A DNA stretch of 64,000 bases from CAZOOK01 sp964581385 (GTDB lineage: Bacteria > Pseudomonadota > Gammaproteobacteria > Nevskiales > Nevskiaceae): positions 124,001 to 188,000 of the forward strand of contig CAZOOK010000005.1 of assembly GCA_964581385.1 (NCBI GenBank), in the 5' to 3' direction. Below the pieces are notes generated by a model. That model worked only from the letters and a program-made list of their open reading frames with translations, made no database searches and was not told the origin of the DNA. The translations under genes and the position numbers were made by a program. Numbering within the stretch: position 1 is the stretch's first letter; every line of letters begins with the position of its first letter. Positions 9,504-17,203 of this stretch are shown here, one piece after another.

Positions 9504-10201
9504 TGGTTGCGTTTAAACATGAATCTCAATGACAGGAAGGCGAGTGTGGCGGCAAGCGCCGACCACTGCGCCGCATACATGAAATGACGCTCGGGTGGGA
9601 ATCCCTGATTCGGCGTCCAGTCGCGCACGAAACCGTCCGGGGCCTGTGGATCAAGATCGACCACTCCGGTCACCGGCGCCTCACCGAACAGGCAGCGCAG
9701 ATCGGCCGCGGTCGGAAACTCGACGACGCGCGGCCACACCGTGCCAGAGCAGTTATCGGCGCCGAGCCGCAGCGCAGGCGCCGGCAGTGTACGCCAGAGG
9801 CCACGCACCTCGACCGGTCCCGACGGCGGCGGCTGCACCGAATCGCGCTGTGCCAGCGGAATCCAGCCGCGATCGATAAACACCAGTGCGCCATCGTCAC
9901 CGCGCAGAGGCGTCCACACATCGAAGCCGGGGAGTTGCCCGTGAACCTGGTTATCGAGCAGCAACTGGCGATCGTCGATGTAGGTGCCATGTATGCGCAC
10001 AGGCATCGTATGCGGCATCTGCGTGGCTGCGAATGCCACGGTTAGTAGTGTGGGCTCGGCACGCAACGCCTGCGCATAGACTTCCGCGAGCACCTGCTTC
10101 TGCCGGCCACGGTGGTACTGCCACCAGGACAGCGTGAACAGAACCGATAGCGCGATGGCAAGCGCCAACAGCTTCAATACCATCGTTACGATTCTGTTCA
10201 T
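9500..10201 (-). CDS. SURF1 family cytochrome oxidase biogenesis protein
   Basis: 233 residues from ATG 10201, with transmembrane helices at both ends (about 5-26 and 208-228). SURF1 hallmarks are SWWQYHRGRQKQ near the N-terminus, LLLDNQVHGQLPGFDVWTPL, FIDRGWIPLA, and the C-terminal HFMYAAQWSALAA. SURF1 helps insert heme A into subunit I of the oxidase. An upstream in-frame extension to 10243 has no family similarity, so the later ATG was chosen. It is divergent from the small DUF2909 gene. Confidence 0.9.
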   Translation of the reverse strand: MNRIVTMVLKLLALAIALSVLFTLSWWQYHRGRQKQVLAEVYAQALRAEPTLLTVAFAATQMPHTMPVRIHGTYIDDRQLLLDNQVHGQLPGFDVWTPLRGDDGALVFIDRGWIPLAQRDSVQPPPSGPVEVRGLWRTLPAPALRLGADNCSGTVWPRVVEFPTAADLRCLFGEAPVTGVVDLDPQAPDGFVRDWTPNQGFPPERHFMYAAQWSALAATLAFLSLRFMFKRNQ

Positions 10202-10285
10202 TGGCACGCCGGCGAGCACGGAAACGTGGGAACATTGGTACACCTTGCCGCACCCCTTTCCGCAATCGCGGAAAGAAGTACTAAG

Positions 10286-10507
10286 ATGCCGGCCATGCTT
10301 CCCAAACTGATCATTGTCGCCTTTCTGATCGCGATTCTTGTCGCGCTGTTTTCCGGGGTGGTATTTCTGGTCAAAGACCCAAGCGACCGGCGTCGCACAC
10401 TGCGCTCGCTAACTTGGCGCGTCGCGCTGCAGTTGCTGCTGGTCGTCTTCCTGATCGCGGCCTACTTTTTCGGCTGGATCCGGCCGCATGGGTTGGTTCC
10501 GCAGTAG
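10286..10507 (+). CDS. twin transmembrane protein, DUF2909 family
   Basis: 73 residues with two hydrophobic helices (about 6-28 and 47-66) separated by a basic loop DPSDRRRTLRSLTWR. This size and topology match DUF2909 twin-transmembrane proteins, which in gammaproteobacteria lie between coxC (subunit III) and SURF1 in oxidase loci. ATG 10286 is chosen over the upstream extension to 10226, which overlaps the SURF1 promoter side and lacks similarity. Here the expected coxC neighbour is about 41 kb away, which marks the left junction of the inserted region. Confidence 0.75.
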   Translation: MPAMLPKLIIVAFLIAILVALFSGVVFLVKDPSDRRRTLRSLTWRVALQLLLVVFLIAAYFFGWIRPHGLVPQ

Positions 10508-10711
10508 GGCATTATCGCAAATGAGCGGGACTGTCGCTGCAGGCGTTGGCGTATGCCCGTATCTGCTGCAAACATTCCCCGAAGAGAATGCTGAGGAAGT
10601 GCTGGTGGAAACGGGGTCGGAGTAGGGCAACTGCTAGCAAGCTTGGCGGGTGGGCTCGCCACGAAGGCATCGGGAGATACTCACGACATCTTATTGTAGT
10701 ATCGCGGCTCA

Positions 10712-12460
10712 CTACGCAGTATCTGCGGGCTGCCAAGGACCGACGAGTCCGCGTTCCACAGTTACAAACCCGTCAACGAGGCCTTGTAAACCTTCACGTC
10801 GGTGAGTAACGATCAGTATCGTCAATCGTCCGTGCAGGAAGCGGATCGCTTCGAAAATCGTCCTTTCGTTATCCGCATCCAGCGAACTTGTTGCTTCGTC
10901 GAGCATCAACAAGGTGGGCTTTCGCAGTAGGGCTCTCGCCAGAGCCAGCCGCTGACGTTCCCCGCCGGAGAAGCGAACTCCGCGTTCACCTACTGGAGTG
11001 TCGAGTCCGTCCGGCAGATGCCAGACAAAATCCGCCGCCGCACCATGAAGAGCGGCACGAACGTCGTCGTCGTTCGCAGTATTGCCCCAAAGCAGGTTTT
11101 CTCTCACTGAGCCATCAAACACCGTCGTTTCCTGGGGTACATGGGCCATGCCTTGTCGCCAGCCTCGTTTGACGAGGTCCGCAAGCGGTTCACCATCAAC
11201 GCGAATCATTCCTCCGTCTGGAACCAATAGTCCGCTGATTAGATCTAGCAAAGTCGTCTTCCCGCTTCCTGATGGCCCGATAATCGCGGTGGTTTTGCGT
11301 GCCGGGAGCAACAGGCTGCGTGCGTTCAGTTCGCACCGGGACTGGTCATGACCATAGCGCACGTCGCTTAGCTGCAGCCCTTCCCGGATCTCCGTCGAGC
11401 GCTCCGCCTTTTCCACAGTCTGCTGCCTTGTATCCGGATGTGCCGCACACTCATGAACGAGATCGTGCCATGCCGTATAAGCAGGTAGCATGTGCCAAAT
11501 CTGTTGAATACTGGACTGCACCTCTGAAAGCCGGGGCAGAATGCGCGCAAAGACGGCGACCAACACCAGTAGATGTGCAGCCGGAAGATGTCCAATTTGC
11601 AGTGCGATCCAAGCCAGAAGCGCCAAAGCGATCGCTCCGCCAACGCGAAAAGCGGCCTGCATGCGGGTGCGTGCATCATTGAATTCCAGTAATTCATTTC
11701 GTAACGAATCGACCGCATGGTTGAAAAGGGCAACATTACCTTTTTCTTCGCCATGAATCTTGGTTAACTTCATGGCGCCGAGAAACTCTTGTGCGTGGGT
11801 GAACAGGCCGCGGTTCGCCTTTGTTAGCGCAATGCCGCTTGCTAGCGCAATGTAATCCGATCGTCTCAGCCACCACCAAAGCACCGCCCCCGCCCCCAAG
11901 GCCACAAGCGTTACTGCAACAGACAGTTGGAAAGCGGCCAGAAGATAAACTAGTGACAGCAACGCGATAGTGAACAAACGGAGAAGCGCGTTCGTTCCAG
12001 AAGCCACTCGCTGAATATCAGCGGTCAGCACGCTAAGTAGCTCGCTACTATGGCGGCGGGAGAACCACGCCCACTGTGCTTCTGCTATCCGTGTGTAGAG
12101 CATTTGCCGAAGATGATCGACAAACCGCAGTTGCAATGCCTGCGACTGTCGATCACGCCAGAGAAACAGCTGCGACTGAATCGCGATCAGAAGCACGAAA
12201 AGCGTGAGCGCGGTCGGAACATCAAGCGCTATTCCCAAACGACCAGCTAGATCGCGGACCACATCCGCCCATTTCGATTTCGTCGCTCCGCTCGAAATTC
12301 CTGCCAACGTCAACAGCGGTAGCAGAAGCATCAGCCCGGCCCACTCGGTTAGCGCCGCAGCTATGTTGAGCAGTATCGTCCTGCCAATGGACTGGCGATC
12401 GAACCCGAAAAATGTTCGAAGATAATCCCGCAGAGAGTCTTCGGGCCGACGGGGAGTCAT
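10712..12460 (-). CDS. ABC transporter, permease-ATPase fusion; probable lasso peptide exporter
   Basis: 582 residues. An N-terminal six-helix exporter domain (about 20-330) is joined to an ATPase domain with Walker A GPSGSGKTTLLD (near 394), signature FSGGERQRLALARALL (near 490) and Walker B LLMLDEATSSLD. This is the half-transporter layout of McjD-type lasso exporters, which work as homodimers in the inner membrane and confer self-immunity. It is transcribed away from the kinase-to-nucleotidyltransferase operon across a 335-base divergent region. No peptidase C39 domain is present, as expected when leader removal is done by a B2 protease. Assignment to lasso export is by context. Confidence 0.85.
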   Translation of the reverse strand: MTPRRPEDSLRDYLRTFFGFDRQSIGRTILLNIAAALTEWAGLMLLLPLLTLAGISSGATKSKWADVVRDLAGRLGIALDVPTALTLFVLLIAIQSQLFLWRDRQSQALQLRFVDHLRQMLYTRIAEAQWAWFSRRHSSELLSVLTADIQRVASGTNALLRLFTIALLSLVYLLAAFQLSVAVTLVALGAGAVLWWWLRRSDYIALASGIALTKANRGLFTHAQEFLGAMKLTKIHGEEKGNVALFNHAVDSLRNELLEFNDARTRMQAAFRVGGAIALALLAWIALQIGHLPAAHLLVLVAVFARILPRLSEVQSSIQQIWHMLPAYTAWHDLVHECAAHPDTRQQTVEKAERSTEIREGLQLSDVRYGHDQSRCELNARSLLLPARKTTAIIGPSGSGKTTLLDLISGLLVPDGGMIRVDGEPLADLVKRGWRQGMAHVPQETTVFDGSVRENLLWGNTANDDDVRAALHGAAADFVWHLPDGLDTPVGERGVRFSGGERQRLALARALLRKPTLLMLDEATSSLDADNERTIFEAIRFLHGRLTILIVTHRREGLQGLVDGFVTVERGLVGPWQPADTA

Positions 12461-12795
12461 CGCAGGTTGACGGCTGCCTTCTTCAACGTTTCTTCCGCGA
12501 ACATCTGAAAAGACATCCGTCGAAACATGCGGCTAGTATGGCGGGCGTTGATTGAAACACGAGCGGAGTAGTTTCCAGGAGTTATTTTGGATGGGATTGT
12601 GCCACTCGATCGTGCCGCACGCTCGGCGCTCGATCACGAGATGTACGATAAAACACCTGCAATTTGCATCTCACCGCGGTGATCGATAGGCTTCCGACCA
12701 GTCGGCTACTACTAAAAATTTTTTGTCTTGGCCAGCGAATCGGCTCCAGTCCCGGCGAAGCCCGCAAAGGACGACAAGAAAGGACTTATCGACAG
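12461..12795. promoter_or_regulatory. divergent intergenic region between exporter and lasso biosynthetic operon
   Basis: 335 bases separate the divergent starts at 12460 (minus) and 12796 (plus), so promoters for both directions should lie here. The region is less GC-rich than the genes. Short open frames within it have no recognisable similarity. No convincing -35/-10 pair or operator palindrome was identified by eye. A Shine-Dalgarno-like AAGAAAGGA (12775-12783) precedes the kinase ATG pair. Confidence 0.5.
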
Positions 12796-13713
12796 ATGAT
12801 GCACCATGCGCATATTGCTGGCTTGTCGATCAGTTCGGATCTTGAGCTTCCGGGTATCCGAGCGGCGGCTGACCCTGACGCTCGGCCCGACGTAATTGTG
12901 CGTCGCGGAGCGGTCCCCGTAGCCCTGCCGGAAGGGAAAACGATCGGGCCGACCTTGCAGATGGCGGCCGGTCATCTTCTGCTCTCGATTCCCAAAGTCG
13001 CGCGCCTGCTAGTCAGCACCGGTAACACCATCACGGTCGACATCGAAGAGGGCGTGCCGGAAACCGATGTCGGCATCTTCCTGGTCGGCTCTGTCTTTGG
13101 CATGCTGCTTCATCAGCGCGGGTGCATCGTCCTTCACGCCAGCGCCGTCGAAGTGAATGGCCGTGCCGTTTTGTTCTGCGGACCTTCTGGTGCCGGCAAG
13201 TCAACGATAGCCGCCGCGCTGAATGAACAAGGGCATCATTTCGTCACCGACGACGTCTGCGCCATCGCGCTGGATCGGGACAACCGCCCTATCGTGCGAT
13301 CCGACGGCCGCCGGCTCAAACTCTGGGATGATGCGATAAAAGAACTATCGCTGGACAACCGCCAGCAACAGCCGGTGCGCAGTACGCTAAAAAAATACTA
13401 CGTGCCACCTCGCGAAGCCAAAGACGATGATGCGATCCCGCTGGCCGGGATCTACATTCTGAAGCAGACGAGTTCCACCGATCCGGCCGGAATCGAAAAG
13501 CTCAGCTCGCTTGACGCTTTGACGCAAATCCGCCTCAATGCATATCGGCCACGGCTGCTGGCAGCCATGGGAACCGACCAGACCTATCTAACGCAGTGCG
13601 CCGCGATCGTCAAACACGCCGCGGTGTTTGATTTCACGCGTCAGTGGGGTTTTGAAAATCTGCAGGAAATCGTCGATATGCTCAGAATTCACTGGTCGCC
13701 TGAACGGCGGTAA
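12796..13713 (+). CDS. HPr kinase/phosphorylase C-terminal-like protein, predicted lasso peptide tailoring kinase
   Basis: 305 residues from the first of two tandem ATGs; the frame is open up to 12664 but the added residues are not family-like. The core has LHASAVEVNGRAVLFCGPSG followed by AGKSTIAAAL, giving a Walker A at about 129-136 and the family His at 114, then VTDDVCAI with an Asp pair at 152-153. HprK proteins phosphorylate Ser on HPr, but this short version without the N-terminal domain is the type found in lasso clusters such as that of paeninodin, where the kinase phosphorylates the side chain of the C-terminal Ser of the precursor. The precursor here also ends in Ser. It is the first gene of the operon and lies 3 bases before the sulfotransferase. 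Confidence 0.85.
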   Translation: MMHHAHIAGLSISSDLELPGIRAAADPDARPDVIVRRGAVPVALPEGKTIGPTLQMAAGHLLLSIPKVARLLVSTGNTITVDIEEGVPETDVGIFLVGSVFGMLLHQRGCIVLHASAVEVNGRAVLFCGPSGAGKSTIAAALNEQGHHFVTDDVCAIALDRDNRPIVRSDGRRLKLWDDAIKELSLDNRQQQPVRSTLKKYYVPPREAKDDDAIPLAGIYILKQTSSTDPAGIEKLSSLDALTQIRLNAYRPRLLAAMGTDQTYLTQCAAIVKHAAVFDFTRQWGFENLQEIVDMLRIHWSPERR

Positions 13714-13716
13714 GAC

Positions 13717-14631
13717 GTGGCGGACATTATCTGGCTGGCCTCTTATCCAAGATCCGGCAACACCTGGTTCCGGATATTCCTGTCGAATCTGTTGCATCCC
13801 TCTGACTGTCCGGTCAACATCAACGGCCTCCCCGAGCGGAATACCATCGCCAGCGCACGCGATGTCTTCGACGAGATCACCTGCCTTTGTGCCGGGGACC
13901 TGACATTCGACGAGATCGACCGGCTTCGTCCGCGCGTTTATGAAACGATGGCAGCGGAGTCAAAAAAACGTCTGTATCTGAAGATACACGATGCCTACAC
14001 GCTGACACCCGATGGGGAACCGCTGGTCAGTACAACTGCCACAGCCGGAGTAATTTATATCGTACGCAATCCACTGGATGTCGCGATCTCCCGCGCGCAT
14101 CACACCAGCTGTTCAATCGACAAGGCCATCGATGAAATGGCCAATATGGAAAGCATGCTGATGGGCTCGCACTGCAAGCTGGGCAAGCAGTTGCGTCAGC
14201 GCCTGCTCGGCTGGTCAGGCCATGTCGCAAGCTGGCTGGGTGCACCTGGTGTTCCGATCCATGTCGTCCACTACGAGGACATGCAGGCGAGGCCGCTGGA
14301 AGTCTTCCACGCCGCCGCCCGCTTTGCAGGCATCGACTGCGACGCGGATGCCGTTCGCACGGCCGTCGAACGGTCAAGCTTCCAGGAGCTGCAAAAACAG
14401 GAACGGCGGGGTGGCTTCCGGGAGCGACTGCCGCAAACCGCAGTCTTTTTTCGCGCCGGCAAAGTCGGTGGTTGGCGCCAGACCTTGAGTCCCAAACAAG
14501 TGGATCGGATCATTCAAGACCACGGTGCGGCAATGCGTAGACTCGGCTATTTTGATGCGGATGGAGATGTCATCGACGAGCACCACGCCGATCGCGGCAG
14601 CATGGAACCGTCAGTGACCATCGATGTATGA
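13717..14631 (+). CDS. PAPS-dependent sulfotransferase, predicted lasso peptide tailoring enzyme
   Basis: 304 residues from a GTG three bases after the kinase stop. The 5'-phosphosulfate-binding loop is YPRSGNTW (residues 10-17), and the 3'-phosphate-binding region is IVRNPLDVAISRAHH (about 114-128); KIHDAYTL near 90 follows the sulfotransferase pattern as well. Such enzymes move sulfate from PAPS to a hydroxyl or amine. Its place between the kinase and the leader-binding protein implies that it acts on the lasso peptide or its precursor; candidate acceptors in the predicted core are Ser5, Ser10, Thr15 and Ser17. Action on polysaccharide from the next locus is an alternative, but the near-zero gaps to kinase and B1 argue against that. 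Confidence 0.85.
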   Translation: MADIIWLASYPRSGNTWFRIFLSNLLHPSDCPVNINGLPERNTIASARDVFDEITCLCAGDLTFDEIDRLRPRVYETMAAESKKRLYLKIHDAYTLTPDGEPLVSTTATAGVIYIVRNPLDVAISRAHHTSCSIDKAIDEMANMESMLMGSHCKLGKQLRQRLLGWSGHVASWLGAPGVPIHVVHYEDMQARPLEVFHAAARFAGIDCDADAVRTAVERSSFQELQKQERRGGFRERLPQTAVFFRAGKVGGWRQTLSPKQVDRIIQDHGAAMRRLGYFDADGDVIDEHHADRGSMEPSVTIDV

Positions 14632-14655
14632 CCTACAACATATAGAGAACCGTTC

Positions 14656-14964
14656 ATGGGAAACAATAAAATCTCGGTGAGCCTCGAAACCATCGTGCAG
14701 CGCAATGATTCCTTCCTGACCGCCGATATTGGCGGCGAGCTGGTCATGATGAGCGTAGAGCACAACGGCTACCTGGGTCTCAACGCAATGGGTGCCGAAA
14801 TCTGGGGACGCACCATGCGCCCGATCCGGGTTTCCGCGCTTTGCAACGCGCTGCAAAGCGACTTCACGGTGAACCCGGAAACCTGCAAAACCGAAGTTCT
14901 TGGGTTTTTGAACGAACTCCTGGCGCACGGACTGATGCAGATAGCCGATGAAGCGGTTGCGTAA
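14656..14964 (+). CDS. PqqD-like RiPP recognition element protein (lasso B1)
   Basis: 102 residues with the PqqD/RRE fold: strand-rich start (FLTADIGGELVMMSVEHNG), then YLGLNAMGAEIWGRTM and a helical C-terminal half. RRE proteins bind the leader of the precursor and hand it to the B2 protease and the cyclase. The gene overlaps B2 by 17 bases, the usual arrangement when the McjB function is split into two polypeptides. The Tyr-Xaa-Gly-Leu-Asn pattern and size make the family assignment secure. Confidence 0.88.
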   Translation: MGNNKISVSLETIVQRNDSFLTADIGGELVMMSVEHNGYLGLNAMGAEIWGRTMRPIRVSALCNALQSDFTVNPETCKTEVLGFLNELLAHGLMQIADEAVA

Positions 14965-15394
14965 ATTTCTGGCTTTGCCCGGGTCCGATCGACGACTGTT
15001 GATCGAAGCGACGTTGCTGCTCGGGGTCGCGCGCGCATGCGTTATCGCCGTCCCGTTCCGCTGGACCGCCCACTGGCTAGGCACGCATATGACGGAGACA
15101 TTGCGCACCGATCTTCCCCCCGAACAGGCCGCGACAGTCCGCCGGATCCGTTGGAGCATTGCCCTTGCCGCACGGCACGTGCCTTGGCAAGCCGTTTGTC
15201 TACCTCAATCTATAGCTGCGAAAGCGATGCTGATGCACCGCGATATTCCATCAACCCTCTATTTTGGCGTGCGCAAATCGATGAATGGGGCTTCGCCCGG
15301 CTTCGACGCGCACGCCTGGGTGCGCGCCGGTGCCATCGAAGTGACAAGTGGCGGAAAACCGGATGATTTCACCGTGGTTGCGATGTTTGGATGA
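14948..15394 (+). CDS. lasso peptide biosynthesis B2 protein (transglutaminase-like leader protease)
   Basis: 148 residues. Catalytic Cys84 is in VPWQAVCLPQSIAAKAML and His122 in AHAWVRAGAIEV, the arrangement of the McjB C-terminal transglutaminase-like cysteine protease. The PF13471 hallmark (arrhvPw...CLpqSla...) is clear. The enzyme removes the leader peptide in an ATP-dependent manner together with the cyclase. It overlaps the B1 gene and is followed by 215 bases before the precursor gene. Confidence 0.92.
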   Translation: MKRLRKFLALPGSDRRLLIEATLLLGVARACVIAVPFRWTAHWLGTHMTETLRTDLPPEQAATVRRIRWSIALAARHVPWQAVCLPQSIAAKAMLMHRDIPSTLYFGVRKSMNGASPGFDAHAWVRAGAIEVTSGGKPDDFTVVAMFG

Positions 15395-15609
15395 GCTCGT
15401 ACAACCGCGTTGTTGTTATCTGGCCTAAGGGAACATGGTGGTGTCCCGGGAAAGTCGGAACGGACGTCGGAGCTCCCTCCCAGAAACGCTGGATCGCAGC
15501 CGGGATTTGCAGCATTTGCCAAGTGTTGGTACTCTCGGTCAGTTGTTCCCGTATGGGATATTCGCGGCACTTGAATCTCGTCGTTCGATGATCAGCGGAG
15601 GATTGCAAC

Positions 15610-15774
15610 ATGTTGGAAAACGATTCGAACAGCAGTGAAATCTCCCAGGAAAATGGGACGATCCCCAAGAAGACCTGGACATCCCCCGCGCTGATCAAAC
15701 CATCGATTGACTTGACGCAGGGCAAAGCCGCTAGCGCCGCAGAAATAAGTGCGGGCTTAGGCACCGCGTCTTAA
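15610..15774 (+). CDS. lasso peptide precursor (leader 37 aa + predicted core 17 aa)
   Basis: 54 residues, missed by length-limited gene calling. The ATG follows a good RBS (GCGGAGGA, seven bases upstream). The leader contains the recognition motif WTSPAL (residues 23-28, matching the Y/W-x-x-P-x-L rule) and Thr36 at position -2 before the predicted cut. The predicted core is GKAASAAEISAGLGTAS: Gly1 supplies the amine and Glu8, the only acidic core residue, the side-chain carboxylate for an 8-residue ring with a 9-residue tail. The C-terminal residue is Ser, as in kinase-modified lasso peptides. It sits between B2 and the ATP-grasp gene and is followed directly by a hairpin terminator. The core boundary is inference; the rest is read from the sequence. 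No bulky plug residue is obvious in the tail (Ile9, Leu13), which is unusual. Confidence 0.9.
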   Translation: MLENDSNSSEISQENGTIPKKTWTSPALIKPSIDLTQGKAASAAEISAGLGTAS

Positions 15775-15787
15775 AACGCAGCGTGGT

Positions 15788-15813
15788 AAAGGCCGGCTAA
15801 ATAGCCGGCTTTT
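15788..15813 (+). terminator. rho-independent terminator/attenuator after the lasso precursor
   Basis: A perfect 7-base stem GCCGGCT / AGCCGGC (15792-15798 with 15803-15809) has a 4-base AAAT loop; the stem extends with A-T pairs and a G-T pair on the outside, and the 3' side runs into TTTT. It begins 13 bases after the precursor stop. In an operon this would give more precursor than enzyme transcript by partial read-through. Confidence 0.75.
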
Positions 15814-15963
15814 GCTTGATGCTAATGCTGCTCGGCCTGAAATTCCCCCCGATCGCAACTTAACAGGGTCTGGTGTTTAAGCCAGTTCTTTGCCTGAGCA
15901 AAGCATTCGAGAGTTGTATAGCCAGGCTTTATCCGTGGACCAATTGCCGGCTCTCCAGGCAAC

Positions 15964-17196
15964 ATGCTTGAACTGGTACCTCGCCTGAGCATTGTTTCCA
16001 TCCGTTTCGCACGCCTGCGCAGACTTGGTCATCTGGGTTTCCCATTCACACTCGGCCGCGAAGAATCGATTCCGATGCGAAAAATCGGTTCGATCGCTCG
16101 GCATGCACTACCGGGCAGCAGCAGCCGTTGGGGACGGCCTATTAATCGCGCAGTGATGCTGGTGTTATGGCCCGCAGGGGCGGCATCAGACATCCTGCGG
16201 ATGATGCGCAGTACCCCCCCATCCGAACAGGCGGCAAGCGGTTGGGGCCGGATATGTCGCGGCTTCGATGCCTATCGCCTTGCCATCACGCATAACATTC
16301 CGCCGCTTGAATATCACCTTTACGAATTGCATCGCGCCGAACAGCGCGCACGGATGGGCGAATACCTCTATTGGACCGAAGTCCAAATTCACGACTGGCT
16401 GAACAGGAAACAAGGAGCCGACTCAGCACTAGTTCAGGACAAAAATCGATTCGCCGCGCAATGCGCGCGCTTCGAGCTTCCGCACGTTCCGACGCTCGCC
16501 GTTTTTGAAAAGGGAAAACAAGCCCTGCCCGAAATTCCCTTCATGCCCAACGTACCAGCACTCTGGATCAAAGATCTGCATGGTACCGGCGGCTCCGGCG
16601 CACAACGTTTTTTCAGGGAGAATGAAAGCTATCGGGACAGCAAAGGCAATCAGTGGACTCCGCAACAACTCGTTGAAATGTTGCAGTCGCGCACTTGCAT
16701 TGTTCAGCCCTGTATTTTCAATCATCCCGTCATTGCCAACATCAGCAATGACAAACTCGCTTCCCTGCGTGTCATTACTGGCATTCATCGTAACGGTATC
16801 GCGGAGGTGATCGGATGCGTGTTTTATTTGCCGCATGGCAACCGGCTCACTTCGGTGGCTGGAATCACTTGTGCGATCGACTCTGAAACCGGCCGGATCG
16901 AGCGGGCAATTTTTCTTGGTCACGGCAACGCGGATCTCGACCGCCATCCAGATACGGGAAAACCCATCGCGGGTACCGTACTGCCGTTCTGGTCGCAAAG
17001 CCTGGAGTTGGCGCGACGTGCCCACGAAACGGCCTTTGCCCCGTTCGTTACTCTTGGCTGGGATATCGCTCTCACACCGGAAGGACCCGTACTGCTCGAA
17101 ACCAATAAAGGGTGGGGGCCCATGCACTATCAGATCGTGTATCGTCGGCCACTTGGACAAACTCGTTTCCCGGCAATCGTCTCGCAATACCTTTAA
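15964..17196 (+). CDS. sugar-transfer associated ATP-grasp family protein
   Basis: Up to 410 residues; ATG 16075 is an alternative start that would remove 37 residues of low similarity. The ATP-grasp features are KDLHGTGGSGAQRFF (Gly-rich loop, about 204-218), IVQPCIFNHP, the strand LRVITGIHRNG, and LLETNKGWGPMHYQ (about 375-388) with the Glu-Asn metal-binding pair. This family (PF14397) is usually found beside glycosyltransferases and polysaccharide genes. Here it lies between the lasso precursor and the cyclase, 7 bases before the latter, so co-expression with lasso genes is likely. The reaction (ligation, phosphorylation or another ATP-driven step) cannot be told from the sequence. Confidence 0.8.
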   Translation: MLELVPRLSIVSIRFARLRRLGHLGFPFTLGREESIPMRKIGSIARHALPGSSSRWGRPINRAVMLVLWPAGAASDILRMMRSTPPSEQAASGWGRICRGFDAYRLAITHNIPPLEYHLYELHRAEQRARMGEYLYWTEVQIHDWLNRKQGADSALVQDKNRFAAQCARFELPHVPTLAVFEKGKQALPEIPFMPNVPALWIKDLHGTGGSGAQRFFRENESYRDSKGNQWTPQQLVEMLQSRTCIVQPCIFNHPVIANISNDKLASLRVITGIHRNGIAEVIGCVFYLPHGNRLTSVAGITCAIDSETGRIERAIFLGHGNADLDRHPDTGKPIAGTVLPFWSQSLELARRAHETAFAPFVTLGWDIALTPEGPVLLETNKGWGPMHYQIVYRRPLGQTRFPAIVSQYL

Positions 17197-17203
17197 GGTT
17201 CCG

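Noticed and set aside
10600..10630. Sequence resembling GGGGTCGGAGT units seen near some REP/RAYT elements, close to the left island junction
   Set aside because: Only one imperfect unit with no inverted partner nearby, and no RAYT transposase in the window.
15391..15591. A 66-codon ORF overlapping the B2 stop (ATGA), possible precursor
   Set aside because: No leader motif, no suitable Gly1/Glu or Asp ring pattern, and Trp/Cys-rich chance-like composition; the ORF at 15610 fits every rule.
16835..17203. Long in-frame extension upstream of the lasso cyclase (ORF open from 16835)
   Set aside because: It overlaps the ATP-grasp gene almost entirely and its translation has no family similarity; the cyclase family begins at ATG 17204.
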